A DNA stretch of 29,488 bases. It comes from Coemansia sp. RSA 922. Its lineage: Eukaryota > Kickxellomycota > Kickxellomycetes > Kickxellales > Kickxellaceae. Location: contig JANBQS010000170.1 in assembly GCA_027577415.1 (NCBI GenBank), forward strand, positions 1 through 29,488, written 5' to 3'. Under the pieces are notes generated by a model. It searched no databases and had not been told where the DNA came from. It saw nothing but the letters and a program-made list of their open reading frames with translations. Below, one piece after another: positions 8,807 through 17,397 of this stretch (positions are counted from its first letter, which is position 1; every line of letters starts with the position of its first letter). The translations under genes and the position numbers were made by a program.

Positions 8807-10573
8807 ATGATTTCTTTATCGCCATTCCAAATCCTTCCGGCTCACGTTGTCCAAATAGTAGTCTCTCACGTAGCCGGTACTAGTCGGCTAGTATCTGACG
8901 GTGTTACCACTACATCGGAAGAACACAAGTTGTTGCTAATGCCGCTAATGTGGGTCAGCCGCAACTTCCGGGACATTACTTGTCAAGAATTTTACAAAAG
9001 CAATACGGTTAAAATCATTGGTAACTCTGTTGATATCGACACTTCTCAGTACTCAAAGTCACCTCGCCTTCGAAAATTCTACCGTTCGACTCATTTCTTT
9101 GCAAGGGAGCTGGACATCATCGTCAACAAGTCGGATATCTTTGCAGGTCGCTCGCTGGATGCACTCTCATGTACGACATTCGACGGGTGCGCGTTTCCCT
9201 TAGCTCGTAAGCTCAAGTTCTCTTTTTGTGTATCTTACGAGCAGAAGATGGCGTGGTATAGTAGACAGAAAGAGAGGCAGCAGCAGAATCTAGTCGAGTC
9301 TACGCAACCGCAGCTACAACTACAGAATTACGACGCAGCGGCCAGTGCGGCGACAATCAATGCCAACATCAGCGCGTTTGTGAAGCGGATTAAGGAGATG
9401 ACGCCCAAGGTACGCGAGATCGAGGTGGTTGGCGGGAGCGCCTTTGTTGACCAGTCTCCGGATACGGAGCACTTTGTGAGCTTAGTCGCGCGGCTTTTCC
9501 GACTTGCTACTCGCATTGCGTATAAATTTGATGATGGCACCAAGCCACTGGATCTGCGAGTGGACACTATCTCCAATTTGGTTTACATCGACATCATGGC
9601 CGATAGCATTGATCCTATTGCGCAGCTAGCACGTCAAAGCGCAGGAACGCTGCAATCACTTTGCATCAAGACTCATGGACGTGGAGACATTTCTGGCCTC
9701 ATCCAAAGTGCCCACGGCGACTACGTCGAGTACTCTCAGTTACGCGTGCTGCGGCTGAACCATTGCTCGGATTTCAATGACGATGATAGGTTGGTCTTTC
9801 CTGGCGCGGCGCCGTTTCCTTATCTTCGGCTGTTTTCTATTGCGAGTACTTACCCTTTTGCCGATGACGTGGTTTTCAGGAGGAATGCAGCGACACTCGA
9901 GTACTTGGACATTCGATTGGAGCGGGACATGGCTTTATTGCTCATGGCCTATAATGTTTTTACGCGCACTAGCCATCCCAGGCTGCAGTATGTCAAGACT
10001 AGGATTGTTGGCGATATCGTGTCACACTTATTAGCTGCGTCCACATCTTACTTAAAGCTATTGCTCGTCATTGCACCAAGTGCTGCTGTGCGATCGATTG
10101 AAGGAATTTCGTCTAGCGCTGAGATTGTTTCAGCACTAGTGCAATATAGTTGTCTAGGTAGCATACAGATACTATCTCTATCCGATACGCAGTTCGATCT
10201 CTGGGACGCTATTACACTTATCGAGTCTCTCCCGCTTCTCTCGGATCTGCATGCCATGTCTCCGATTTTAGGGTCTTTTCCGGCTGATGCTATCGTCGAC
10301 AGACTTCCTGTATACGTGCTCTCAGAATATGCTCCAATAGGCCCGAGGTTTCGGTGCTGGCATGCCCATTACAGTAGAGAAGCTAATCTTGGAGAAGTCG
10401 TGGCGTGTGTTCTGCTGTTGGTGCTGATATGCCCCAATTTTGACTATTGTACTCCGCCAAAGTTCTTGCAAAAACAATTCATGGGGCTCATCGCCAGGGC
10501 AGTTTCTTCAGAAGAGTATAAGCAGCATGCACCGCGCTTGCTGCGGTTGTTGTTCTCTCGGGAGATGCAATAG
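8807..10573 (+). CDS. F-box/LRR-like orphan-family protein, 588 aa
   Basis: A single uninterrupted ORF. I chose the ATG at 8807; an upstream in-frame TTG at 8789 would add six residues and is unlikely. Residues 4-22 (LSPFQILPAHVVQIVVSHV) and 43-57 (LLMPLMWVSRNFRDI) form a degenerate F-box-like helical start. The remainder has irregular leucine-rich segments such as LRVLRLNHCSDF, FPYLRLFSIAS and LESLPLLSDL-type runs, suggesting a curved LRR-like fold. A Gln-rich, low-complexity stretch lies near residues 150-180. F-box proteins normally recruit targets to SCF ubiquitin ligases; that role is not shown here. Proteins of this build are numerous in Kickxellales genomes as I recall. The pseudogene at 14129-15086 shares its N- and C-terminal patterns. 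Confidence 0.7.
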   Translation: MISLSPFQILPAHVVQIVVSHVAGTSRLVSDGVTTTSEEHKLLLMPLMWVSRNFRDITCQEFYKSNTVKIIGNSVDIDTSQYSKSPRLRKFYRSTHFFARELDIIVNKSDIFAGRSLDALSCTTFDGCAFPLARKLKFSFCVSYEQKMAWYSRQKERQQQNLVESTQPQLQLQNYDAAASAATINANISAFVKRIKEMTPKVREIEVVGGSAFVDQSPDTEHFVSLVARLFRLATRIAYKFDDGTKPLDLRVDTISNLVYIDIMADSIDPIAQLARQSAGTLQSLCIKTHGRGDISGLIQSAHGDYVEYSQLRVLRLNHCSDFNDDDRLVFPGAAPFPYLRLFSIASTYPFADDVVFRRNAATLEYLDIRLERDMALLLMAYNVFTRTSHPRLQYVKTRIVGDIVSHLLAASTSYLKLLLVIAPSAAVRSIEGISSSAEIVSALVQYSCLGSIQILSLSDTQFDLWDAITLIESLPLLSDLHAMSPILGSFPADAIVDRLPVYVLSEYAPIGPRFRCWHAHYSREANLGEVVACVLLLVLICPNFDYCTPPKFLQKQFMGLIARAVSSEEYKQHAPRLLRLLFSREMQ

Positions 10574-10587
10574 CATAGTGTTTTCTA

Positions 10588-10597
10588 TATATATATC
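10588..10597 (+). repeat. short TA microsatellite in the 3' flank
   Basis: TATATATATA directly follows the F-box gene. It may serve as a 3'-end efficiency element. No other feature is seen before the element that begins at 10638. Confidence 0.5.
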
Positions 10598-11090
10598 ATA
10601 ATGAGAATTGAATAGGCAGTGCTGATAATTGATTTTTGATAGGCTAGCTAGACGCTAATGAGCAGTGGCTTATGCCCTTTTCGGGCCTGAAAATCCATTT
10701 AGTTTATAAGAATATAAATAAAATAAATAACAAGGTGCCGCCTCTCTTTCCTTAACCCTGGCTATTAATCTTCATAATTACTCGATTAATGCTTCTTGGC
10801 CTTCAGCCCACCAGAGTGGTGATTAACACCCACCCTACACCACCCAAGCAACAAATCCGACTAATGCTCACTTTTCCAAGGATGAAGGGACTAGCCCGGA
10901 ATCTAAAAATTTTCAACGTTTAAATAAAGCCTAGGATGGCCTCTGGAGAGGTCCTAACCACCACTCTGTTGGCCGAAGGCCAACAGTGCAAATTTGCCCA
11001 TAGAGGGTCAAGCACATCTGTGCAAATGTCCAAATATCTAAAGATTATCCAGAAATTTCATAGAAGACAGCGAATTGTAGGGTTCTGAAT

Positions 11091-11189
11091 TTTTTTGGGT
11101 AGGATGGTTTTGCTGTGTTTAGATATATGTTTTCTACTTCTGCAGAGAACATATACCTAAATACATCAAAATTGGATCACCCAAAAAAA
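11091..11189. repeat. large imperfect hairpin inside element 1
   Basis: The arms 11091-11142 and 11143-11189 are imperfect inverted repeats centred on TCTGCAGA. Matching blocks include TTTTTTGGGT with ACCCAAAAAA and ATATATGTTTTCT with AGAGAACATATA. Confidence 0.75.
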
Positions 11190-11287
11190 GGCGGAACCTG
11201 AGGGGACCTTGGGTGACAAGGAACCTTTTAAAAAACAATAGTTTTTGTAGCCACTCATGTCTTTTCATGCTGTTAGAAACCTAATAA

Positions 11288-11380
11288 TGTTCAAAATATC
11301 ACCTGAAGCACAAATTACTGAAATCACAGCCATGTTTAGAAATAAAGTTGGTAATTTCAGGTATCAAGATGTCCCCCATA
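11288..11380 (+). repeat. dispersed repeat, copy 2
   Basis: Matches 1-93 in the same orientation, and lies about 65 bp inside the right end of element 1. Confidence 0.85.
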
Positions 11381-11445
11381 GCTCTGGCCACTTGCAGGGT
11401 TGGTGGGTGGGCACCCACTGCTTGTTAGCATCTAGCTAACCTATC

Positions 11446-12282
11446 AAAATATGTATCCCCATCTTGTGGAGAAGCAGGGCATATCTACTGGCTCACTCAG
11501 CAAACACCACAGCTAGCTTTAGCTGCATCTCAAAACGTCTCGAAATATCTCCATTCCATAATATGAATAATGGCTATTCTGGTCCCAGTTGTAATTCAGC
11601 TGGGGTGAGCGCGCCCAAGTGGAATAGAGAGGATGTGCCACACAGTTGGGTGGGAGGAGTAAGAGGTAGAAAAATGTCTGGTGTAGGGTCCTTAGCCTGC
11701 CCCACCCCCAATGCCAGTTTGCAAGGCACCTTTTGTAGTGGATTTTCTTTGAGGCAAAGGAAAAAAGTATAGTGGTGATGTCATTTTTCTTTCTTTTTTA
11801 CTTGCTTTTTGCAAAAAGAATGGAAGCAGAGTGCTTGAAGCAAGCAGCTAAAAAAAATAGCCCTTTGAAAGATTACCTATGACGCGTGTTCTCTGAAACA
11901 AAGAGAGCAAAAAGATGTTGGTGATGTCATTTTCTTGCTTTTCTGCATTAAAGGGTAAGAAAGAGGGAAAAAAGGCATTCATCATCTGTAATAAGAAGAA
12001 CAACAGGTTGCAAATTCAACCTTTGTAAGCCAGCCTATGGCGTAAGTCCTTTGTTTCAAAGGAAAAAAATTGTGCTCCCCATTTTTTTTCTTCTTTTTTG
12101 CTTGACAGGAGAATTTACCTCTTCTGTCTTCCTGCATCCAGCGGGTGGATGTTCTCCTCCATCTCTCTGCTATAAAAAGCAAGTTGCTGCCTCTCTTCAC
12201 CACCTTCAAAAAGCACCTACCAACTATTCAACATCACTCTATCCAACCCCTTATTTTCTTGCTCTGATTAACTATTCCAACA
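11446..12282 (+). promoter_or_regulatory. upstream region and promoter of small-protein gene B
   Basis: A TATA box (TATAAAAAG, 12171-12179) stands 104-112 nt before the ATG at 12283. The leader is pyrimidine-rich with CACC and CAAC repeats. Farther up, TGATGTCATTTT occurs twice (from 11776 and from 11922). CTTTGAAA lies at 11863-11870 and its reverse TTTCAAAG at 12054-12061. TGATGTCA is one base from the ATF/CREB bZIP site. Nothing coding is evident before the TATA box. Confidence 0.55.
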
Positions 12283-12636
12283 ATGCCATATTTCTATGCC
12301 ATTACCATTAATTCTGCAGGCGAATTAGATCTTAGTGGATTTACTGAATTTAATCAAAGTAATAGTATTGATGAGGTGTTTGGTTATCTCACTAAGCAGG
12401 CTAAAAGAGAGATTTATCCTGACACCCCAGTTATTAGAAATAATGATTTGCATCCCATTGAGATGTTAAGTAAAACAGGTGTAGATGAGGATATTTATTT
12501 ATTCTTTGGAGATGACAAGTCTATAATATGTAAGAAAGAGAATCTCCATGAATATCTTAAGGGCTTGTCAGCTGAATTTAAGCGTAAGCACTGGGCAAGC
12601 TCCTCCTTTGTAACAATGAATTTTGGCCACCAATAA
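12283..12636 (+). CDS. small orphan protein B, 117 aa
   Basis: The ATG-initiated ORF sits behind a strong TATA box and leader, and the product is unrecognised. The order is an N-terminal strand (YFYAITI, residues 3-9), a loop with the acidic GFTEFNQS segment, a helix (SIDEVFGYLTKQAKREIY), a hydrophobic strand (DIYLFFG, about 70-76) and a helix ending in EYLKGL (about 89-94). Gene C has MYLIVYN followed by IEYLKGF at the equivalent place, the best clue that the two are related. The codons are AT-rich compared with the conserved genes. A polyadenylation-like AATAAA overlaps the TAA stop (12632-12637). Confidence 0.65.
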   Translation: MPYFYAITINSAGELDLSGFTEFNQSNSIDEVFGYLTKQAKREIYPDTPVIRNNDLHPIEMLSKTGVDEDIYLFFGDDKSIICKKENLHEYLKGLSAEFKRKHWASSSFVTMNFGHQ

Positions 12637-12639
12637 ACA

Positions 12640-13025
12640 TACGCCATACAATATCTAGTTGTTTTAGGTGCTAAGATATATCAGGTATTTATGTATGCCC
12701 ACATGTTTTATAATGGCTATGTGTGATTTACATTGTGATTTTAGTTAATATCTTGTTTTCCAATGAAATGAGCTAGTGTGATTTATAGTACTCTAGCTCT
12801 CAGCTGTGCCTTTATTTGTCTCACACTATTACTTTGGCTATATGTTATTTCCCATAATCCCAATTATAAATCTGGTGATTTTGCAGTGGGTTATGCCCTT
12901 TTCAGGCCTGAATATTCATTTAGCTTATATAAGAATTTAAATAAATACGAAATCACTGCCTCTATTTTTATACCCCCCTTTTTAACCTGATCATTATAAC
13001 AGCTGAGATTATAGCTAAAGTAAAA
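12640..13025. other. gap with a solo 'P' element end
   Basis: GCAGTGGGTTATGCCCTTTT begins at 12883. With the following bases to about 12990 it resembles the P end of elements 1 and 2, in plus orientation. The outer GATAGG repeat is not recognisable. It is probably a decayed or truncated element copy. The ORF at 12778-12990 is a by-product of this repeat. Confidence 0.55.
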
Positions 13026-13042
13026 ACAATGCGTTTACTAAA

Positions 13043-13588
13043 ATGTCAAAGAACAATGCTAAATTACATGATGCCTTTCAAGCCCTCGAAGCTGACTAAT
13101 GTCTGCACTGGCAGGACAGGTGTTACAAGAGTAGTTTTTTTATCTGTTAAAACAATAAATTCTGAAAAGACAAGAGAGAAAACTCCCCGATTCCTCAGCC
13201 TAGTGCTGAGCGGGATAAACGTATAAATACTAGTGAGACATACTGTGATCATCAACGTTAATCAGTGCTATGTCACATACGACGGCTATGTGACAACAGG
13301 TGTAGGAAATGCATAGGAATGGCACCAGTACTTCTACATTTGAACAACGTTGAATTTGCAATGAAATCCACACATACAAGATCGTTTAACTAAGTGCTAC
13401 ACACATGTGGCATTGTAAACGACACTCCACACACATTCCATGGTGTGGCCGCACTGGATATGTTCAATGCAAGTGTGACGCTCATGGAAATCAAACTCCA
13501 TGGCAGATGGTCTACCACATCCAGCATGCTTGACGATTATCTGCTCAGGGCCATAAAGCACAGAGGCACTACGTTGGCCGGTGGCTAG
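13043..13588 (+). pseudogene. tyrosine-recombinase relic
   Basis: At 13397-13588 the plus strand reads TPHTFHGVAALDMFNASVTL followed by MEIKLHGRWSTTSSMLDDYL. This matches the C-terminal block of tyrosine recombinases (H-x-x-R-H-G, then HGRW and a terminal tyrosine), as in Crypton-type elements. The catalytic Arg expected after HTF is missing by what looks like a one-codon deletion, and a stop precedes the block. An ATG frame at 13043-13099 (SKNNAKLHDAFQALEAD, then a stop) could be a remnant of the N-terminal domain, with less support. The stretch between contains stops in all frames. It is clearly non-functional, and the family assignment is from motif memory. Confidence 0.5.
13271..13295. 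repeat. short perfect inverted repeat
   Basis: TGTCACATA and TATGTGACA flank a 7-nt spacer (CGACGGC). This could be a protein-binding site or a hairpin, and it lies inside the recombinase relic. Confidence 0.6.
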
Positions 13589-13666
13589 CTCTGAGGCCTT
13601 TCTTATAAGGTCCCACTGTGAGAGCAGCGGACTGCTAATCAAGATTATGTGTAATCTCATATAATC

Positions 13667-14090
13667 GATAGGTTAGCTAGATGCTAACAAGTAGTGGATG
13701 CCCACCCACCAACTTTGTGTAAGAAAGGATGGAACCGGTAAACGGTTCGTTCACGTGAAGTGAATAAATCAGCTAGTAAATAGTTTTATAAGAGTAGATA
13801 AATAAAAATAACTTCAAACCGCAAAGGATAAAGAAAGAACATATAAATGTTGAACATCAATCTTGTGAGGTAAATAGTGTGTGCCTGCTCCTGCAGGTCT
13901 CTGGATCAGCGTCGTCTAATCTAGCTAATCAAACACTTTGCAAGCAGCCTGGGCTATGGTCAGGTTTAGTCAGGAGTAAGGAAAGAGAGGCGGCGCCTTG
14001 TGTTTTATTTAAAAATTCTTAACAACTTAATGGATATTCAGGCCTGAAAAGGGCACAACCCACTGCTTGTTAGCATCTAGTTTACCTATC
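13667..14090. mobile_element. non-autonomous TIR element 2 (424 bp)
   Basis: The left end GATAGGTTAGCTAGATGCTA is followed by the Q-type CCCACCCACCAAC. The right end is the reverse complement of GATAGGTAAACTAGATGCTA followed by P-type sequence, including CAGGCCTGAA and a CGCCTCTCTTTCC tract. Over about 115 bp the right end matches the left end of element 1 in reverse, so element 2 lies in the opposite orientation. The interior is AT-rich with a small AACCG...CGGTT hairpin. It has no coding capacity, and no target-site duplication is evident. Its right end lies 39 bp from the 3' end of the F-box-family pseudogene. Confidence 0.7.
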
Positions 14091-14128
14091 AATTTCCAAT
14101 AATAGTTAAAATTGAAGAACATAAAACA

Positions 14129-15086
14129 TTAATATTCCAAGGGCTGGACTCTGAGGTGTTGCAGGCAGCCAATATACTCCAGGCCAACATTGGTGCTAAC
14201 AATCGCATCAATGCCCTTGGTAACGCTGTCGACAGACTGGGCACTGACTTGCAGTGTATCCAATTTGGGCAAACAACAAGCTAGACTGACGATCATGCCG
14301 CAGTAATGATTTAGTTCTGGGGCCATCAAGCGCTTGGACTTTGGAGTAGAGTTACGGAGATAGTAGTCTGAAAAGCACCTCTTTCCGTATGCTTCCAAAA
14401 CGCGTAGTGACCTGTTGAGAGGCAGCAGTGTCTTTGCAGCATTAGTGCACTGGTATTCGTCGATGATCTGTCGCTTTGTCAATCACAGTCCTTCCAAGGG
14501 TAGCTGAAAATACAACAACTTTCGCCATATTTAACTTGCAAAGCTGTGCAAGTTTAAAATCGGCGGGCCACGCAGGGAAAACAATTTTGCGAGCCTCATG
14601 CGAGTGGTCAAAATTGAGTGCACAGTTATCGCAAATGGACTCTAGCACTGCTCTTCGCCAGCACTCGCTCACTGAGAGCAAGGGAGTAAGGACGGCTTTA
14701 GATTTGTTGTGCTTGTCCATGTTGAGACCAATCGAATACTTTGAGCGACCTTTGAGGTACTCCACGGTCTTGTACACGATCAGCATTGGCAGGATTGTAA
14801 ATGCAAGAGGTGGCGGCTTTGAGATGGCTACAGGCAAAGAAACCACAAAAGTCGGAGCAGGCATATGTGGTTTATTGTAGCACCTCAATACCCGCAAAGA
14901 AAGCTTGCTAAGAATGACCAAAATGGCCAGATAGACTACTACCACCAGTATTTGAGATAGTAGGATATGTTCAAACGTACACATGTATGTAAACATCGTA
15001 GAGAGGCACCCACTGTGCAAAGGATAGAGAGAAAAGGCAAAAGAGCTGGCTTTCGAGTATGTAAATATGGTTAGAAAGAGAGACAA
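14129..15086 (-). pseudogene. internally deleted F-box/LRR-family pseudogene
   Basis: Two overlapping minus-strand frames carry the two ends of a protein resembling the intact 588-aa neighbour. The N-terminal part contains LPMLIVYKTVEYLKGRSKYS and LLSVSECWRRAVLESICDN, the same F-box-like layout as residues 10-57 of that protein. The C-terminal part (14129-14482) contains LNRSLRVLEAYG and GMIVSLACCLPKLDTLQV. That parallels RFRCWHAHYS and VVACVLLLVLICPNF near the neighbour's C-terminus. The large leucine-rich middle is missing and the parts join out of frame near 14450-14480. An ATG at 14994-14996 opens the N-terminal part with a hydrophobic run of about 24 residues. It is probably an old deletion derivative. 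Confidence 0.6.
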
Positions 15087-15980
15087 TAAGGCACGACTTT
15101 GAGCAAGGCAATTACAGGCGGTTTGGATCTCTCAACATACGCACTAGATCAGTGGTCTATTTTGGAACCTTGTTTTGTCGTACGTAAGCCGAGAGGCTTG
15201 TATCGGCCAAAAAAGATGAGTGGAGTGAGACGGAAATCCAAGCCCCTTTTTTTCTCAGTGAGAACCCCCTTACCTGCAGACATACTCCCGCGTGAGTCCA
15301 TTGTCTGAAGCAGGTCGGTCAAATGGCTCAGCTTGACAAGTGCAAAAAAATCAAGGAGCGGACCTGCATGCTGACGTTATTGGCGGATGGCAAGAAAACA
15401 ATTGGCCACACAGTTTCTTTCCCTCCACGCGTAATGCACAACATTGGGAGGCAACAAGCAAAAGGGGGGCAGTATAAAAAGAGACGCCGTCGAGACTAGC
15501 CACTCCTTCCCTTCTCTCTTTTTCTTATCACCATCACCTCCTTTTCTTCTATACAGCTATTGCGTATTCTTTTTTTCCAACACATACTCGCGATAGAACC
15601 TTGTTCTCTTTCAAGCCCAGTCGGCGGCGACCAAAGCTGCCCGACTCTCACACACTTCTTTTTAGCAAAAACACACACGCACTCTTTCTCGCCCGATTAT
15701 TACCCACCCACGCCGTTGTCACTTCAAGGGTGGATGCTCAGTCCGGTCATTCTCAAGAACCACCTAATCCAAGTCGGCGACCACGGCAACTATTACAACT
15801 AGGGCACAAATCGATACTACTGATATGCGCAAAATTCCAACCTGTTTATATTTGAACATTCTCTTCTTTTTGTTTGTAGGCTGGACCTGGGAGTGACTCA
15901 CGGGGCACTCACTAAATTCGTTTTCCAAGTCGCGCTTGTAGGTCTACCATTGGGTTTTTGTGGATACGGTTATTTTGGTA
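15087..15980 (+). promoter_or_regulatory. TATA promoter with leader and uncertain transcript
   Basis: TATAAAAA at 15473-15480 is followed by about 250 nt of pyrimidine-rich leader. The first ATG (15733) opens only 22 codons. An overlapping frame without a good start is open from 15601 to 15855. A strong acceptor-like tract (TTTTTGTTTGTAG) ends near 15881, but I find no matching donor. It could be a decayed gene or a non-coding RNA. Confidence 0.35.
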
Positions 15981-15998
15981 TGACAGTGGGAGCGTGTC

Positions 15999-16150
15999 AG
16001 TCTCCGGTAGGTGCGTCTCCTTTTCAGCAGATGGTCATTTTTTGTCCTGAGCCGGAGGGATCTTGACCCCTTCGTGTGTGTAAGTCTCCGGCAGGCGTGT
16101 CTCTTCTGGCAAAACGGGCTTCTGCTCTGAGCTGGGGGATCTTGACCCTT
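15999..16150 (+). repeat. diverged tandem duplication, period 84
   Basis: Copy 1 (15999-16072) and copy 2 (16083-16150) both start AGTCTCCGG and end GGATCTTGACCC. Their middles are diverged and slightly different in length. There is no clear coding content. Confidence 0.75.
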
Positions 16151-16850
16151 GCTATGCTGCAAGCCAAATGACTACTATCTACAGCGAGCCCAATGGTAGA
16201 CTTTGCGTGGCAGGAATGGCGGAGAAGAGAGTGTCCCGGGGGTCGCAACTGGTGTCCGGCCTTGTAAATATAATATTTTTACTGGCATTCTTTGGCTTTT
16301 ACTATAACGTACTTGACTGCCCTTGCCATTTCTAGCCTTGTGCATAATGACTTGGCTGTGGTAATACATATTTCTTGTTGTTCTAGCCAAAGAGCAAACG
16401 CCAACGCTGTGAGGCATGTTTCCCGAACCTGTTTGACTTGATGGGTAGCTTAGCGAGTGCGTAAACTCGGCATAGCCATGTAAAATACTATCTTCCGTCA
16501 TTTAGCCATGTCCAAGCGACAGACAGTTCTGGTCACTTAAAGCGGGTGGCGGAGATGCCAACTACTCTGTTAGCCATTAGGTTAACCAAAGTACATAATA
16601 GCAAGTAGAATAAGAAATTGGCAAAGTCAATCAGGGCCACTTTGTGACTGCGCGACAATTTGGCTCGCGCAAGTATTGACTTTGTTTGGACAACTGTGAC
16701 GTAGAAATTTTAGTGTCTATGTCTTTGCCTTGTAGTTGGGGAGTGTAAGAGACTGATGCGAGTAACCGCAGTTTCTTCAACGACTTGTTAAGTGGCATAC
16801 TCCGCTTGGCCGCCTATTATTGCCACCCACTGAGATGATCTACTGTGGTC
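16151..16850. other. non-coding gap
   Basis: No gene is supported. The minus-strand frame at 16175-16501 lacks a good start and domain-like composition. Confidence 0.5.
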
Positions 16851-16906
16851 CTGGTATTTAAGCATCGGTCTACCACCAAACACTTTATCCGCCTCAACAA
16901 GGCTCT

Positions 16907-17047
16907 ATGACGCCAGTATTTAACCCTGCTGTGGATTGTGTGCCTAACCGCACTATCGACTTGGAGAGCTTGGAAGCTGCTCAACTAGCTGGTCAGTCTT
17001 GGTCACACAAAAAAAAACATGCGACACAGCCTGCTAAACGTCAATGA
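16907..17047 (+). CDS. possible small ORF, 46 aa
   Basis: The ATG ORF of 46 codons lies 45-50 nt after a TATTTAAG box (16855-16862). The product has an acidic middle (TIDLESLEAAQL) and a basic end with a KKK run. I do not recognise it and there is no signal peptide. A consensus donor GTAAGT at 17071 and a branch-like GCTAATG at 17083-17089 follow the stop, so a spliced transcript is conceivable. Real coding status is uncertain. Confidence 0.3.
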   Translation: MTPVFNPAVDCVPNRTIDLESLEAAQLAGQSWSHKKKHATQPAKRQ

Positions 17048-17307
17048 CAAATAAGCCAGACCTTCTAGATGTAAGTGTGGGCGCTAATGTGCGAAGCTGT
17101 AGCCCTGTATCTCGAGTAGTTGGTGCTGCTTTTGGGGGAAGTGTGTTTGCAAAGAGCTAGTTTGTTTAGTTTTGTGAATACGAGCATACGTTAGCACCAG
17201 CAAAGGTGTGTCGGGGGCCTTGTATCAACCATTTCAACATGTGCCAATACAAAAAAGATTTAAAATAGTGTATATTTGCTAACAATTATTGTACAAATAG
17301 AGTTGGT

Positions 17308-17397
17308 TTAGGGCCAGGGACCGAGCCAGACGACCTGAGCGTTAGCAGTAGCGGCGGCAATAGCGACGATGGCGAGAAGAGTGGCGTAGGCGTTCAT
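17308..17397 (-). CDS. secreted-peptide precursor, 29 aa
   Basis: The minus-strand ATG opens 29 codons. Residues 1-20 (MNAYATLLAIVAIAAATANA) form a textbook signal peptide: a short polar start, a hydrophobic Leu/Ile/Ala core and an A-N-A cleavage box. Cleavage there would release QVVWLGPWP, a nine-residue hydrophobic peptide with an N-terminal Gln, two Trp and two Pro. The promoter is well formed: TATTTAAAG at 17468-17476 on the minus strand, 71-79 nt upstream, with a leader rich in CAC and CAA. Codons in the signal region are mostly C-ending, as in well-expressed genes. There is no pro-region, Lys-Arg processing site or CaaX tail. The function is unknown; a signalling or antimicrobial peptide is a guess. 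Confidence 0.55.
   Translation of the reverse strand: MNAYATLLAIVAIAAATANAQVVWLGPWP

Larger units (their letters stand above)
10638..11445. mobile_element. non-autonomous TIR element 1 (808 bp)
   Basis: The left end starts GATAGGCTAGCTAGACGCTA. The right end is the reverse complement of GATAGGTTAGCTAGATGCTA, about 31 bp of terminal inverted repeat ending at GCAGTGG. Inside the terminal repeats the two ends differ. The left 'P' end carries TATGCCCTTTTCGGGCCTGAA and a CGCCTCTCTTTCC tract. The right 'Q' end carries GGTGCCCACCCACCAAC. Both end types recur, reversed, in element 2 (13667-14090). The interior holds an inverted repeat (about 10797-10825 with 10957-10987), the palindrome TGTTGGCCGAAGGCCAACA, a large hairpin (11091-11189) and a copy of the repeat found at 1-93. 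No transposase is encoded. I see no convincing target-site duplication, so the class is undetermined. Confidence 0.7.

Noticed and set aside
11257..11439. 60-codon frame across the dispersed repeat in element 1
   Set aside because: The differences from the copy at 1-93 fall without codon bias and mostly change the residue, so this is repeat DNA rather than coding sequence.
10627..11456. target-site duplication around element 1
   Set aside because: The flanks (AATTGAT on the left, TATGTAT on the right) do not match; the same failure holds for element 2.
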